Both the position numbers and the translations under genes were made by a program. Below, in pieces: positions 9,197 to 18,708 of a stretch of 64,000 bases of DNA; within the stretch, counting starts at the first letter, position 1, and each line of letters begins with the position of its first letter. The DNA comes from Cellulomonas sp. URHD0024 (lineage in GTDB: Bacteria > Actinomycetota > Actinomycetes > Actinomycetales > Cellulomonadaceae): the NCBI RefSeq assembly GCF_000426185.1, contig NZ_AUEW01000012.1, forward strand, positions 1 to 64,000. The letters are read 5' to 3'. The notes below the pieces were generated by a model. It searched no databases. It was not told where the DNA came from and was given only the letters and a program-made list of their open reading frames with translations.

Positions 9197-9577
9197 CTAC
9201 TTGCGCCCGGCCTTCTTCTTGCCGGCGACGGTGCGCTTCGGGCCCTTGCGGGTACGCGCGTTGGTCTTCGTGCGCTGACCGCGCACAGGAAGGCCACGGC
9301 GGTGACGCAGGCCCTCGTAGCAGCCGATCTCGACCTTGCGGCGGATGTCGGCAGCGACCTCACGGCGGAGGTCGCCCTCGAGCTTGTAGTTGCCCTCGAG
9401 GAAGTCACGGAGCGCGACGAGCTCGGTGTCACCGAGGTCCTTCACGCGGATGTCCGGGCTGATCCCGGTGGCGACGAGGGTCGCCTGCGCGCGCGTGCGC
9501 CCGACGCCGTAGATGTAGGTGAGTGCGATCTCGAGCCGCTTCTCGCGGGGGAGGTCGACTCCGACAAGTCGTGCCAT
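9197..9577 (-). CDS. rpsM: 30S ribosomal protein S13
   Basis: S13 sits in the 30S head and contacts the P-site tRNA and the B1 bridges. The 126-residue product starts [14 protein letters not shown] and contains the helix-two-turn-helix segment YGVGRTRAQ and the basic tail [14 protein letters not shown]. The ATG at 9577 matches the universal family start; in-frame codons further upstream have no family similarity. The gene belongs to the rpmJ-rpsM-rpsK-rpoA-rplQ unit. Confidence 0.98.
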   Translation of the reverse strand: MARLVGVDLPREKRLEIALTYIYGVGRTRAQATLVATGISPDIRVKDLGDTELVALRDFLEGNYKLEGDLRREVAADIRRKVEIGCYEGLRHRRGLPVRGQRTKTNARTRKGPKRTVAGKKKAGRK

Positions 9578-9734
9578 GTGCCTGGTGGCTCCTGAACTGC
9601 TTCGGAGGTCTTCCGCACCACCTCCCCGCGTACTGCGGGCCCCGGCCTCCGACCGAGGGTTCACCGGACCTGACGTCCGGAGTGGTGGTGCGCTGACGTG
9701 CTGGTGGTGCTAGATCCTGCTGAGCTTCAGGGCG

Positions 9735-9848
9735 TCAGCCCTGGCGCTGCTTGTGGCGCAGGTTCTCGCAGATCACCTGGACGCGACCGTGCCGGCGAAT
9801 CACCTTGCACTTGTCGCAGATCTTCTTGACGCTGGGCTTGACCTTCAT
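9735..9848 (-). CDS. rpmJ: 50S ribosomal protein L36
   Basis: This is a 37-residue protein, [17 protein letters not shown] to NLRHKQRQG. It carries the CxxC...C...H zinc-ribbon set (CDKCK, then C and H near the end), so it is the zinc-binding L36 form. It lies 65 bp after infA, the normal infA-rpmJ-rpsM order. Confidence 0.97.
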   Translation of the reverse strand: MKVKPSVKKICDKCKVIRRHGRVQVICENLRHKQRQG

Positions 9849-9913
9849 CGCGTGATTTCCTCCGCCGCCGTGTCCGCTCCCATGGGGAGGCTGACGGCGT
9901 GATCGAGTGGCTG

Positions 9914-10135
9914 TTACTTGTAGCGGTAGACGATCCGGCCACGGGACAGGTCGTACGGGCTCAGCTCCACCACCACACGGTCCTCTGGGAGGATCCTGAT
10001 GTAGTGCTGACGCATCTTGCCCGAGATGTGGGCGAGCACCTTGTGGCCGTTGGTGAGCTCCACGCGAAACATCGCGTTTGGCAGAGCCTCCACGACGCTG
10101 CCCTCGATCTCGATGACACCGTCCTTCTTCGCCAT
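9914..10135 (-). CDS. infA: Translation initiation factor IF-1
   Basis: IF-1 is a 73-residue OB-fold protein that occupies the A site of the 30S subunit during initiation. The sequence [20 protein letters not shown] through [15 protein letters not shown] is essentially invariant in the family. ATG 10135 gives the family length. It is the first gene of the infA-rpmJ-rpsM-rpsK-rpoA-rplQ operon. A -10 like element (TAAGAT) lies about 220 bases upstream, so the mRNA probably has a leader of around 210 nt. Confidence 0.98.
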   Translation of the reverse strand: MAKKDGVIEIEGSVVEALPNAMFRVELTNGHKVLAHISGKMRQHYIRILPEDRVVVELSPYDLSRGRIVYRYK

Positions 10136-10353
10136 ATCCTCCGCTAACTGTTTGTCCGAGACTGTTCGACCCACGTCCGCCACGTCGCCCAGCGGGAAGC
10201 TGGCCGTCGTCGCTCGCGAGGAGAGTGCGGGTGCCCGTACCTGGCTGTCCGTGACGGAGAGCCGAGCCTTCGAGGAGCCCCTGGGTGGATCTCTGACGGA
10301 TCAGTGACCACTCGAGGCGTTCCGATGAACCGGGCGCACACACCCAACGGACT

Positions 10354-10359
10354 ATCTTA
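10354..10359 (-). promoter_or_regulatory. Candidate -10 element of the infA operon
   Basis: On the minus strand the hexamer TAAGAT lies in a 438-bp gene-free stretch upstream of infA. Seventeen bases further upstream is TTCGTC, a weak -35. It fits the TAnnnT consensus of the primary actinobacterial sigma factor. Transcription would start near 10347 and give a leader of about 210 nt. The rest of the gap (10136-10573) holds no credible gene, only the terminator at 10496-10529. Confidence 0.5.
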
Positions 10360-10495
10360 CGGCATGGACGGCCTGCGACGAAACCGGTCGACGTTCCGTC
10401 AGGACCTGTCGCCCATCGAGGATCGGATGGGCGGCCGTGGCCACCACCCGACCGGCCGCCGCACCCACGAGAGCGGCCCGGGTCCCGGTCGACGA

Positions 10496-10529
10496 CGAGG
10501 GCCGCCTCTCGGTGGAGAGGTGGCCCTCG
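10496..10529 (-). terminator. Terminator after the LAxTG surface-protein gene
   Basis: A 15-bp stem (10496-10510 with 10515-10529) containing one G-U pair and closed by the loop GGTG. The stem core is GAGGGCC/GGCCCTC. It lies 45 bases past the stop of the sortase-anchored protein and insulates the infA promoter region from it. Confidence 0.8.
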
Positions 10530-10573
10530 CGCTCACGCCGAACCGTCAGTCGCGGTGCGTCGACCTGTCGCCC

Positions 10574-11407
10574 TCAGGCGCGACGGCGACGCAGCACGAC
10601 CAGGGTGGCACCCGCAAGAACGAGGACCACCGCTGCGAGGAGGCCCGGCAGTGGCGATGCACCGGTCGCCGCGAGCACGTCACCGGGCTCGCCGTCGTCC
10701 GCCAGGACCTCGCTCGTGTCGGTGGAGCTCGGCGACGGGGCCGCGTGCGCCTCGACCGTCCCGGAGGGCGACGGCGTAGGCGCCGCGTTGACCTCGGCAC
10801 CCGGCGGCACGGACGGGGACGGCGCGGGCAGCACCTCGTCCGTCGGTGTGGGCACGGGGACCGTCGACGGAGGCGGGGTGTGCGTCGAGGGAGTCGAGGC
10901 GGGTGTGGAGGGGGTCGGCGTCGACGGCGTCGGCGTCGGCGTCGGGACGTCGGTGGCGCACGCCGGCACCTTCACCATCGAGCTGAGGTCCCAGTGCTCG
11001 GCCGCGAAGATCGGGCCCCAACCCACGTAGTCCGTCGGGAAGGACGGGGCCGCCTTGCTCGTGAACACGGTGGTGGCGCCGTCGGCCTGGTCCTCCTGGA
11101 CCGCCCAGCCATCGCCGCAGAGCGTCACGCCCTCGGGAAGGGCAGAGGCCACCGCGTCGAGCGTCAGGTTGCGGTAGGAGGCGGTCGGCCACACCGCCAC
11201 CAGGTACTGCTGGGTCGAGTTCTCCCAGGACGCCGGCTTGGCGGCATCCTTCTTGAGGTAGACATAAGCGGCCGTCGACTGCTGCTGGGGCTGGTCGTGC
11301 GCCTGTGCAGCTCCCACGCCGATCGCGAGAAGGAGCGAGGCCACGGCAACCACGGAGCCACCGCGGCGGAGGAAGGGGATCGGGGAACGACGAACACTGC
11401 GCTGCAT
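10574..11407 (-). CDS. Sortase-anchored (LAxTG) cell-surface protein
   Basis: The 277-residue protein has an N-terminal signal peptide (positive start MQRSVRRS, hydrophobic 19-34, cleavage near AQAHD). An extracellular domain follows (about 38-150) with two Cys. Next come a Pro/Thr/Ser-rich stalk (150-235), the sorting signal LAATG at about 245-249, a hydrophobic segment, and the basic tail RRRRA. This is the layout of proteins covalently linked to peptidoglycan by sortase. The LAxTG form is typical of class E sortases of high-GC actinobacteria (family knowledge); no sortase gene is in the window. The extracellular domain is not recognised. The gene interrupts the usual map-infA neighbourhood. 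Confidence 0.85.
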   Translation of the reverse strand: MQRSVRRSPIPFLRRGGSVVAVASLLLAIGVGAAQAHDQPQQQSTAAYVYLKKDAAKPASWENSTQQYLVAVWPTASYRNLTLDAVASALPEGVTLCGDGWAVQEDQADGATTVFTSKAAPSFPTDYVGWGPIFAAEHWDLSSMVKVPACATDVPTPTPTPSTPTPSTPASTPSTHTPPPSTVPVPTPTDEVLPAPSPSVPPGAEVNAAPTPSPSGTVEAHAAPSPSSTDTSEVLADDGEPGDVLAATGASPLPGLLAAVVLVLAGATLVVLRRRRA

Positions 11408-11675
11408 GAGTCACCCATCGCATCGAGTGCAGGCGCGCAGGTACCACGAGCCTGCCTGAGGTGAGCGCCCACCCTCCACCGCGCAGTCACCCGCGCGGGC
11501 CCCGGAGCGCCCATGGCGGATCGTCCGCCGCCGGGCAGGACCATATCCGACATTCCGGTCGGTGGGGCGTGATTCGTCGCCGAATGTCCGATTCAGCAGA
11601 TCCGCCGGGTCGCCTCACTCCATCGGCGGTGGTCGCCGAACATTCGCACGCGCTGTCGCCGGCCGACGACCAGGG

Positions 11676-12518
11676 TCAGGCGAGCGGCGCAACGGTCACG
11701 CCGAGCTCGGAGAGCCTCCCCGCACCCCCGTCGACAGCCGTCAGCACCCAGATCCCGTCCGCCAGGATCGCGACCGAGTGCTCCCAGTGGGCGGCGCGCG
11801 AGCCGTCCTCGGTCACCACGGTCCACTCGTCGTCCAGCTCACGAGTGAACCGCGACCCGCGGACCAGCATCGGCTCGACGGCGACGCACAGGCCCGGTCG
11901 CAGCTTCGGGCCCCGGTCGCGCGTTCGGTAGTTGAGGACGTCCGGTGGCTGGTGCATCGCCGTGCCGATCCCGTGCCCGACGTACTCCTGCACGATGCCG
12001 TAGCGCGCTCCCCCGTTGAGGCCGGCCGACTGGGCCTCGTCGACGAGGTCCTCGACGGCCTCCCCCACGACGCCGAGCCGGTCGCCCGAGGCCAGAGCCG
12101 CGATACCGGCCCAGAGCGCGCGCTCGGTCGTCGCCGCCAGCTGCGTGTCGAGCTCGTCGCCGCCCTCGAGCACCACCGTGATGGCCGAGTCGCCGTGCCA
12201 GCCGTCCACGATCGCTCCGCAGTCGACGCTGACCAGGTCACCGTCAGTGAGGACACGCGAGCCAGGGATGCCGTGCACGACCTCGTCGTTGACCGAGATG
12301 CACAGCGTCGCGGGATAGCCGTGGTAGCCGAGGAAGGACGCCGTCGCTCCGTGGTCGCCGATCACCGTGGCAGCCATCGAGTCGAGCGCGGCCGTCGTCA
12401 CGCCCGGTACCGCAGCCTCTCGCACGACACGGAGCGCCTCGGCAACGACGAGACCGGCGCGACGCATGAGCAGCACCTGCTCGGGCGACTTGTACTCGAT
12501 ACGCTCCCGGCCGAACAT
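11676..12518 (-). CDS. map: Type I methionine aminopeptidase
   Basis: The enzyme removes the N-terminal Met from nascent proteins. The 280-residue product has the pita-bread fold landmarks: His in NDEVVHGIPG, the two metal-binding Asp in SVDCGAIVDGWHGDSA, His in GHGIGTAMH, Glu in VAVEPM and Glu in WEHSVAIL. No SH3-binding or zinc-finger extension is present, so it is the short type Ia form. It follows adk by 15 bp and ends the secY-adk-map operon. Confidence 0.97.
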   Translation of the reverse strand: MFGRERIEYKSPEQVLLMRRAGLVVAEALRVVREAAVPGVTTAALDSMAATVIGDHGATASFLGYHGYPATLCISVNDEVVHGIPGSRVLTDGDLVSVDCGAIVDGWHGDSAITVVLEGGDELDTQLAATTERALWAGIAALASGDRLGVVGEAVEDLVDEAQSAGLNGGARYGIVQEYVGHGIGTAMHQPPDVLNYRTRDRGPKLRPGLCVAVEPMLVRGSRFTRELDDEWTVVTEDGSRAAHWEHSVAILADGIWVLTAVDGGAGRLSELGVTVAPLA

Positions 12519-12533
12519 GGCGTGACCGCCCGG

Positions 12534-13112
12534 TCAGCCGATCGCTGTGTCGATCGAGGCGAGGAGCCGCGTGGTCACGTCGTCGACCTCGCCGATCGCG
12601 TCGACCTGCGTGAGCAGCCCGCGCCCGGCGTACACGGCGGCAATAGGTGCGGTCTCCTGGGCGTACACGTCCAGGCGGTGACGGATGACGTCCTCGGTGT
12701 CATCCTCGCGGCCCTCGATCTCGGCGCGCTTGAGCAGGCGCGGCACGACGACCTCCGGGTCGGCCTCGAGCTCGACGGCCAGGTCCAGCGCCACGCCGGC
12801 ATCGGCGAGGATCGCGTCGAGCTCGCTCACCTGGGCGACGTTGCGCGGGTACCCGTCCAGCAGGAACCCGTCCGCCGCGTCCGGCTGCGCGAGGCGGTCG
12901 CGCACCATGTCGTTGGTGACCGAGTCCGGCACGAGAGCACCGCGCGACGTGTACTCCTGGACCTTGAGGCCCAGGGGTGTGCCGCCCTTGATGTTGGCGC
13001 GGAAGAGGTCGCCGGTCGAGATCGCCGGGATCCCCAGCGCCTCGGCCACGCGGACCGCCTGGGTGCCCTTGCCTGCGCCGGGGGCGCCGAGCAGGACGAG
13101 ACGTCTGCTCAT
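12534..13112 (-). CDS. adk: Adenylate kinase
   Basis: Adenylate kinase interconverts AMP + ATP and 2 ADP. The 192-residue protein has the P-loop GAPGAGKGTQ from residue 9, the AMP-binding STGDLFR, DGYPRN and the short lid GREDDTEDVIRHRL, so it is the short form without the zinc lid. The ATG overlaps the secY stop by four bases (ATGA), which gives translational coupling in the secY-adk-map operon. Confidence 0.98.
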   Translation of the reverse strand: MSRRLVLLGAPGAGKGTQAVRVAEALGIPAISTGDLFRANIKGGTPLGLKVQEYTSRGALVPDSVTNDMVRDRLAQPDAADGFLLDGYPRNVAQVSELDAILADAGVALDLAVELEADPEVVVPRLLKRAEIEGREDDTEDVIRHRLDVYAQETAPIAAVYAGRGLLTQVDAIGEVDDVTTRLLASIDTAIG

Positions 13113-14407
13113 CGCAGGAATCCCTCGTAGTGACGCTGCTGAAGCTGCGACTCGATCTGCTTGACGGTCTCGAGCCCGACGCCGACGACGATGAGGATCG
13201 ACGAGCCGCCGAACGGGATGTTCGTCCCCACGCCGAGCGCGATGAACACGATGGTCGGGATGAGCGCCACGACAGCGAGATAGATCGAGCCCGGCGCGGT
13301 GATGCGCGAGATCACGAAGTCGAGGTACTCGGCCGTCGGTCGGCCCGCACGGATACCCGGGATGAAGCCGCCGTACTTCTTCATGTTGTCCGCGACCTCG
13401 TCCGGGTTGAACGTGATCGCCGTGTAGAAGTAGCAGAAGAAGATGATCAGGAAGACGTAGAGCGCCAGGTGCAGCGGAGCGCTCTGCTGCGCGAGGTGAC
13501 GCGAGATCCACTGCACCCAGGCAGCCGACGGGTCGCCGAACTGTGCGAGCAGCCCAGGGACCGCCAGCAGCGACGACGCGAAGATGATCGGGATCACGCC
13601 GGCCATGTTGATCTTGATCGGGATGTAGGTGCTCGAGCCGCCGTACATGCGCCGTCCGACCATGCGCTTGGCGTACTGCACCGGGATGCGACGCTGCGAC
13701 TGCTCGACGAACACGACCATGCCGACGACCAGCACGATCACTGCCAGCACGATGATGAACTTGACGGGACCGTTGTCGCCGCCGGCGATCGACCACAGGG
13801 CCGTCGGGAAGCTCGCCGCGATCGACGTGAAGATCAGGAGCGACATGCCGTTCCCGACGCCACGCTCGGTGATGAGCTCGCCGAGCCACATGATCAGGCC
13901 CGTACCGGCGGTCATGGTGATCACCATGATCAGCAGGACGTACCAGGAGTCATTGGGGATGACCGACACGGAGCAGGTGCCGAAGAGCTGACCGCTGCGC
14001 GCGACCGTGATGATCGTCGTCGACTGCAGGATCGCCAGGCCGATGGTCAGGTACCGCGTGTACTGCGTCAGCTTCGCGGTGCCCGACTGGCCCTCCTTGT
14101 GCAGCTCCTCGAAACGGGGAATGACCACCCGGAGCAGCTGCACGATGATGCTCGCCGTGATGTACGGCATGATCCCGAGCGAGAAGACGGAGAGCTTGAG
14201 CAGCGCGCCGCCACTGAACAGGTTCACGAGACCCAGAAGGTCGTTGTTGCCCTTGCTCTCGTCGATGCACGTCTGGACGTTCGGGTAGGAAACCCCGGGG
14301 GTCGGCAGGAACGAGCCCACCCGGAAGATCACCATGATGCCGATGGTGAAGAGCAGCTTGCGCCGCAGGTCGGGCGTTCGGAACGCCCGCACGAATGCGC
14401 TGAGCAC
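13109..14407 (-). CDS. secY: Protein translocase subunit SecY
   Basis: SecY is the channel subunit of the Sec translocon. The 432-residue protein has about ten membrane spans, the plug/early segment TPGVSYPN, and the cytoplasmic loops with IPIKINMAGVIPIIFASS and GGFIPGIRAGRPTAEYL. I chose GTG at 14407 because an AGGAGG ribosome binding site lies seven bases upstream and the family begins at LSAFVRAFRTPDLR. It is separated from rplO by a terminator, so secY-adk-map is expected to have its own promoter in the 14408-14525 gap. Confidence 0.97.
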   Translation of the reverse strand: MLSAFVRAFRTPDLRRKLLFTIGIMVIFRVGSFLPTPGVSYPNVQTCIDESKGNNDLLGLVNLFSGGALLKLSVFSLGIMPYITASIIVQLLRVVIPRFEELHKEGQSGTAKLTQYTRYLTIGLAILQSTTIITVARSGQLFGTCSVSVIPNDSWYVLLIMVITMTAGTGLIMWLGELITERGVGNGMSLLIFTSIAASFPTALWSIAGGDNGPVKFIIVLAVIVLVVGMVVFVEQSQRRIPVQYAKRMVGRRMYGGSSTYIPIKINMAGVIPIIFASSLLAVPGLLAQFGDPSAAWVQWISRHLAQQSAPLHLALYVFLIIFFCYFYTAITFNPDEVADNMKKYGGFIPGIRAGRPTAEYLDFVISRITAPGSIYLAVVALIPTIVFIALGVGTNIPFGGSSILIVVGVGLETVKQIESQLQQRHYEGFLR

Positions 14408-14525
14408 CTGTGTCCTCCTGAGCCGCCGAGGCGGGATCTCGTACGACCGGTCCATTCCGGCCGTGCCGCCTGCGAAGCGTCGCAGGCACCGGGGCACCCT
14501 AACTGATGCTGACGAACAAACGGAA

Positions 14526-14561
14526 CGGGACCGGTGGGGAACTACGACCCCACCGGTCCCG
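14526..14561 (-). terminator. Terminator of the S10-spc ribosomal transcript (after rplO)
   Basis: A perfect 14-bp inverted repeat (14526-14539 with 14548-14561) has an 8-base loop and the stem core GGGACCGGTGGGG. It starts 9 bases past the rplO stop and separates rplO from secY, which in many bacteria are cotranscribed. Confidence 0.88.
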
Positions 14562-14569
14562 AACTTCGA

Positions 14570-15301
14570 TCAGTCCTGCGCGACGCTTCCACCGGCGGCC
14601 ACGATCGCGTCCTTCGCGGACGCCGAGTAGGCGTCGACCGCGACAGAGACCTTGACCGTGAGCTCACCGGTGCCGAGCACCTTGACGGGCTGGCCCTTGC
14701 GGACCGCGCCCTTTGCCACCAGATCGGCGACCGTCACGTCGCCACCGTTCGGGTACAGCGCCGAGAGCTTGTCCAGGTTGACCACCTGGTACTCGACGCG
14801 GAACGGGTTCTTGAAGCCACGCAGCTTCGGAAGGCGCATGTGCAAGGGCATCTGCCCACCCTCGAAGCGCGTCGGCACCTGGTAGCGGGCCTTCGTGCCC
14901 TTGGTGCCACGACCGGCCGTCTTTCCCTTGGACGCCTCGCCACGACCCACACGGGTCTTGGCGGTCTTGGCGCCCGGAGCCGGACGAAGGTGGTGCATCT
15001 TGAGCGTGCCACCGTTGCCGGGCTTCGCAGCCTCCTCGGCAGCCTTGGCGGCAGCCGCGGAGACGGTCTTCTTCGGCGCAGCAGCCTTCGGCTCGGCCTT
15101 GGCCTTCGCCGGGGCCTTCGCCTTGGGCTCAGCCTTGGCGTCCGCCTTCGGCGCAGCCTCGGTTGCTGCCTCGGCCTTGGCGGCCTTGGCCTTGGTCGCC
15201 TTCGGAGCGGACTCCGTGTCGGCGGCCTTCTTCGCGGGGGCCTTCTTGGCGGCGGCCTTCTTAGGGGCCGTCACCTCCTCAGGCGTGTTCTCGTCTGCCA
15301 T
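14570..15301 (-). CDS. rplO: 50S ribosomal protein L15 with long Lys/Ala-rich N-terminal extension
   Basis: L15 is an early assembly protein of the 50S subunit. The conserved part begins near residue 100 ([22 protein letters not shown]) and runs to the end at normal length. In front of it are about 95 residues made almost only of Ala, Lys, Pro and Glu ([14 protein letters not shown] and similar), resembling histone H1 tails. I chose ATG 15301 (MADENT), two bases after the rpmD stop; a GTG two codons earlier is possible. The extension has no counterpart in E. coli L15 (144 residues). It may bind rRNA or DNA, but that is inference. Confidence 0.95.
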   Translation of the reverse strand: MADENTPEEVTAPKKAAAKKAPAKKAADTESAPKATKAKAAKAEAATEAAPKADAKAEPKAKAPAKAKAEPKAAAPKKTVSAAAAKAAEEAAKPGNGGTLKMHHLRPAPGAKTAKTRVGRGEASKGKTAGRGTKGTKARYQVPTRFEGGQMPLHMRLPKLRGFKNPFRVEYQVVNLDKLSALYPNGGDVTVADLVAKGAVRKGQPVKVLGTGELTVKVSVAVDAYSASAKDAIVAAGGSVAQD

Positions 15302-15303
15302 GG

Positions 15304-15486
15304 TCACTCCACCTCTTCGACCGCGACAAGGTGCGTCACCGTCTTGACCATGCCGCGGATCTCAGGACGGTCCTCCTTGACGACGACGTCGCCGATCCGC
15401 TTGAGGCCGAGGGTGCGCAGGGTGTCGCGCTGGTTCTGCTTGCCGCCGATGCCCGACCGTGTCTGGGTCACCTTGAGTCGAGCCAT
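15304..15486 (-). CDS. rpmD: 50S ribosomal protein L30
   Basis: The 60-residue protein [16 protein letters not shown] through VAVEEVE is canonical L30. Its start overlaps the rpsE stop by one base (TGATG), and rplO starts two bases after its stop, so rpsE-rpmD-rplO is tightly coupled. Confidence 0.97.
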   Translation of the reverse strand: MARLKVTQTRSGIGGKQNQRDTLRTLGLKRIGDVVVKEDRPEIRGMVKTVTHLVAVEEVE

Positions 15487-16157
15487 CAGGCACCTGCCTT
15501 CGTACCCGCTGCGGCAGCCAGGCCAGCAGCCTGGGCACGCAGGAGGGCAGCCGGGACGACGTGCTCGACCGGGAGCCCACGGCGCGCGGCCACAGCCTCC
15601 GGACGCTCGAGACCCTTGAGGGCCGCGACCGTCGCGTGCACGATGTTGATGGCGTTCGACGAACCGAGCGACTTGCTCAGGACGTCGTGGATGCCGGCGC
15701 ACTCGAGCACGGCGCGCACCGGACCACCGGCGATCACACCGGTACCCGGGGACGCCGGACGCAGGAAGACGACACCGGCAGCGGCCTCACCCTGGATGGG
15801 GTGCGGGATGGTGCCCTGGATGCGGGGGACCTTGAAGAAGTTCTTCTTGGCCTCCTCGACACCCTTGGCGATCGCCGCGGGCACCTCCTTGGCCTTCCCG
15901 TAGCCGACGCCGACCGTGCCGTCGCCATCGCCGACCACGACGAGCGCGGTGAAGCTGAAGCGACGGCCGCCCTTGACGACCTTGGCGACGCGGTTGATCG
16001 TCACGACGCGCTCGAGGAACGCGCTCTTCTCTGCGGTGTCGCGGCCACCACGGCCGCCACCGTCACGGCCACGACCGCCGTCACGACGGTCACCGCCGCC
16101 GCCGGCCCCGGCGCCGCCCGCAGGCGCGCCGGTGTTGCTGCGCTGAGGAGCAGCCAT
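15486..16157 (-). CDS. rpsE: 30S ribosomal protein S5
   Basis: S5 helps form the mRNA entry channel and is important for decoding accuracy. The 223-residue protein has a Gly/Arg/Asp-rich low-complexity N-terminus of about 45 residues ([12 protein letters not shown]). The double-stranded-RNA-binding-like domain follows ([21 protein letters not shown]), then the second domain ([32 protein letters not shown]). The start region is glycine-rich but the reading frame is continuous from ATG 16157. It is 37 bp after rplR. Confidence 0.97.
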   Translation of the reverse strand: MAAPQRSNTGAPAGGAGAGGGGDRRDGGRGRDGGGRGGRDTAEKSAFLERVVTINRVAKVVKGGRRFSFTALVVVGDGDGTVGVGYGKAKEVPAAIAKGVEEAKKNFFKVPRIQGTIPHPIQGEAAAGVVFLRPASPGTGVIAGGPVRAVLECAGIHDVLSKSLGSSNAINIVHATVAALKGLERPEAVAARRGLPVEHVVPAALLRAQAAGLAAAAGTKAGA

Positions 16158-16194
16158 CAGATTGTCCTCTTCTTAGTTCCGGAGTTCGTCGTCG

Positions 16195-16566
16195 TCACAG
16201 CTTCAGACCGCCCTCGCGAGCGCCGTCCGCAACCGCTGCGACGCGGCCGTGGTACTTGTTGCCGCCGCGGTCGAAGACCACAGCGTCAAGGCCGGCAGCC
16301 TTCGCACGCTCGGCGATGAGCTCGCCGACCTTGCGGGCCTTGGCAGTCTTGTCGTCGTTCGAGCCACGCAGGTCGGCCTCGAGGGTCGAGGCGGACACGA
16401 GCGTCTGGCCGATGCCGTCGTCCACGACCTGCGCCGTGATGTGCCGGGCGGACCGGGTCACGACGAGACGGGGACGGACAGCCGAGCCCGAGACCTTCTT
16501 GCGAAGGCGCAGGTGACGACGCTGGCGGGCAATGCGCTTGCCCTTGCCGATGATCTTGAGTGCCAT
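16195..16566 (-). CDS. rplR: 50S ribosomal protein L18
   Basis: L18 binds 5S rRNA. The 123-residue sequence contains the basic N-terminus ([20 protein letters not shown]), [20 protein letters not shown] and the ending [20 protein letters not shown]. It starts two bases after the rplF stop. Confidence 0.97.
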   Translation of the reverse strand: MALKIIGKGKRIARQRRHLRLRKKVSGSAVRPRLVVTRSARHITAQVVDDGIGQTLVSASTLEADLRGSNDDKTAKARKVGELIAERAKAAGLDAVVFDRGGNKYHGRVAAVADGAREGGLKL

Positions 16567-16568
16567 GG

Positions 16569-17108
16569 TTACTTACCGGCCTTTCCGACCTTGCGACGCA
16601 CGTTCTCGCCCGCGTACCGCACGCCCTTGCCCTTGTAAGGCTCAGGCTTGCGGATCTTGCGGATGTTCGCGGCGACCTCGCCGACCTGCTGCTTGTCGAT
16701 GCCCTGCACCGAGAAGCGGGTCGGAGCCTCGACGACGAAGGTGATGCCCTCCGGCGGGTTGACCGTGACGGGGTGGCTGAACCCGAGCGCGAACTCGAGG
16801 TCGTCACCCTTGGCCGTCACGCGGTAACCGGTGCCGACGATCTCGAGCTTCTTGACGTAGCCGTCGGTCACGCCGATGACGAGGTTCGACAGCAGCGTGC
16901 GCGTGAGGCCGTGCAGCGAACGCGAGGCGCGCTCGTCGTCGGGGCGGGTGACCACGAGGGCACCTGCCTCGTCGCGCGCAACCTCGATGGGTGCGGGGAT
17001 CGTGTGCGTCAGGGTGCCCTTGGGGCCCTTGACCGTCACGACCGCACCAGAGATGTTGACGTCCACGCCGGTGGGGACCGGGACGGGGACTCTGCCGATT
17101 CGGGACAT
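16569..17108 (-). CDS. rplF: 50S ribosomal protein L6
   Basis: L6 is a two-domain protein near the factor-binding centre. The 179-residue protein begins [17 protein letters not shown] and carries the C-terminal signature [14 protein letters not shown] followed by a basic tail. It is 24 bp after rpsH in the spc order. Confidence 0.98.
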   Translation of the reverse strand: MSRIGRVPVPVPTGVDVNISGAVVTVKGPKGTLTHTIPAPIEVARDEAGALVVTRPDDERASRSLHGLTRTLLSNLVIGVTDGYVKKLEIVGTGYRVTAKGDDLEFALGFSHPVTVNPPEGITFVVEAPTRFSVQGIDKQQVGEVAANIRKIRKPEPYKGKGVRYAGENVRRKVGKAGK

Positions 17109-17132
17109 GGCTAGCTCCTTTCCGTCTCGGAC

Positions 17133-17531
17133 TTACCAGACGTAGGCGAGGACTTCCCCACCCACGCCCTTCTTGGCGGCCTGCTTGTCGGTGAGGAGAC
17201 CGGAGGACGTGGACAGGATCGCCACGCCCAGGCCGCCGAGCACCTTGGGCAGGTTGGTCGACTTGGCGTACACGCGCAGGCCCGGCTTGGACACGCGCTT
17301 GACACCGGCGAGCGCACGCTCGCGGTTCGGGCCGTACTTCAGCTCGATGATGAGGTTCTTGCCGACGACGGCATCCTCGACCTTCCAGCCCGAGATGTAA
17401 CCCTCGGCCTGCAGGATCTCCGCGATGTGCGACTTCAGCTTCGAGAACGGGATCAGCACGGTGTCGTGGTGAGCCGAGTTCGCGTTACGCAGCCGCGTGA
17501 GCAGGTCTGCGATGGGGTCGGTCATGGTCAT
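17133..17531 (-). CDS. rpsH: 30S ribosomal protein S8
   Basis: S8 binds helix 21 of 16S rRNA and in E. coli represses the spc operon. The 132-residue protein begins [18 protein letters not shown] and ends with the signature [26 protein letters not shown]. Two ATG codons lie two residues apart; the first has a GGAAG element at suitable spacing and is used here. Confidence 0.97.
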   Translation of the reverse strand: MTMTDPIADLLTRLRNANSAHHDTVLIPFSKLKSHIAEILQAEGYISGWKVEDAVVGKNLIIELKYGPNRERALAGVKRVSKPGLRVYAKSTNLPKVLGGLGVAILSTSSGLLTDKQAAKKGVGGEVLAYVW

Positions 17532-17607
17532 GGGGCTTCCGCCCTTCCTCGCCGGGGTATCCCGCCCGTTGCTGGGCTGGACCTACCGACGTTCGTGTTG
17601 CGTGGAA

Positions 17608-17793
17608 TTACCAGCTGCTCTTGGTGACGCCGGGGAGCTCGCCGCGGTGGGCCATCTCGCGCACGCAGATCCGGCACAGGCCGAACTTGCGGTACACCGA
17701 GTGGGGCCGGCCGCAACGCTGGCAGCGCGTGTAGCCACGCACCGCGAACTTCGGCTTGGCAGCAGCCTTGTTCTTGAGGGCAGTCTTCGCCAT
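17608..17793 (-). CDS. rpsN: 30S ribosomal protein S14, zinc type
   Basis: The 61-residue S14 is the short zinc-binding form with the pair CQRCG...CRICV. The longer zinc-free paralogue used under zinc limitation is not in this window. It starts two bases after the rplE stop and precedes rpsH by 76 bp. Confidence 0.98.
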   Translation of the reverse strand: MAKTALKNKAAAKPKFAVRGYTRCQRCGRPHSVYRKFGLCRICVREMAHRGELPGVTKSSW

Positions 17794-17795
17794 GG

Positions 17796-18365
17796 TCAGA
17801 TCTCCTTGAACGGGAAGCCGAGGAGCTTGAGGAAAGCGCGACCCTCGTCGTCGGTGTCAGCGGTCGTGACGACCGTGATGTCCATCCCGCGGACCCGGTC
17901 GATCTTGTCCTGGTCGATCTCGTGGAACACGGACTGCTCCACGAGGCCGAAGGTGTAGTTGCCGTGGCCGTCGAACTGCTTGGGCGACAGGCCGCGGAAG
18001 TCACGGATGCGCGGGAGCGCGGTCGAGAGCAGACGGTCCAGGAACTCCCAGGCACGGTCGCCGCGCAGCGTGACGTGCGCGCCGATCGGCATGCCCTCAC
18101 GCAGCTTGAACTGTGCGATGGACTTGCGAGCCTTGGTGACCTGCGGCTTCTGGCCCGTGATCTGCGTGAGGTCGCGGATCGCGCCCTCGATCAGCTTGGA
18201 GTCCTTGGCGGCCTCGCCGACACCCATGTTCACGACGACCTTCACCAGGCGCGCGACCTGGTTGATGTTCTCGTGACCGAACTGCTCGAAGAGCGCGTTG
18301 CGGATCTCGTCGTTGTACTTGGTCTTCAGACGGGGCAGCTCGACGGCTGTCTGAGTCTCGGTCAT
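17796..18365 (-). CDS. rplE: 50S ribosomal protein L5
   Basis: L5 binds 5S rRNA and bridges to the 30S head. The 189-residue product contains [33 protein letters not shown], the [16 protein letters not shown] segment and the ending LLGFPFKEI. It starts on the last base of the rplX stop region (one-base overlap), so the two are coupled. Confidence 0.98.
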   Translation of the reverse strand: MTETQTAVELPRLKTKYNDEIRNALFEQFGHENINQVARLVKVVVNMGVGEAAKDSKLIEGAIRDLTQITGQKPQVTKARKSIAQFKLREGMPIGAHVTLRGDRAWEFLDRLLSTALPRIRDFRGLSPKQFDGHGNYTFGLVEQSVFHEIDQDKIDRVRGMDITVVTTADTDDEGRAFLKLLGFPFKEI

Positions 18366-18706
18366 CAGATGTCCTTACCGGAGCGCTTGGCGACGCGGAC
18401 CCGAACGGTGCGGGTACGGCCGTCGCGCTCGACCTGCTCGGTGCGGTAGCCGACCCGGGTGCCCTTCTTGGTCTCCGGGTCCACGAGCATCACGTTGCTG
18501 ATGTGGATGGGGGCCTCGATCGTCTCGATGCCACCCGTGCGCGTGCCGCGCTGCGTCTGGCCGGCCTTGACGTGCTTGGTGACGCGCTGGACACCCTCCA
18601 CGACGAGGCGCTGCGACTCGACGAGGACCTCGAGCACACGGCCCTGGCGTCCCTTGTCGCGGCCGGAGATGACGACGACGAGGTCGCCCTTCTTGATCTT
18701 CGCCAT
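18365..18706 (-). CDS. rplX: 50S ribosomal protein L24
   Basis: L24 is an assembly initiator protein at the tunnel exit. The 113-residue protein has the KOW motif ([23 protein letters not shown]) and continues with [29 protein letters not shown]. It starts two bases after the rplN stop. Confidence 0.97.
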   Translation of the reverse strand: MAKIKKGDLVVVISGRDKGRQGRVLEVLVESQRLVVEGVQRVTKHVKAGQTQRGTRTGGIETIEAPIHISNVMLVDPETKKGTRVGYRTEQVERDGRTRTVRVRVAKRSGKDI

Positions 18707-18708
18707 GG

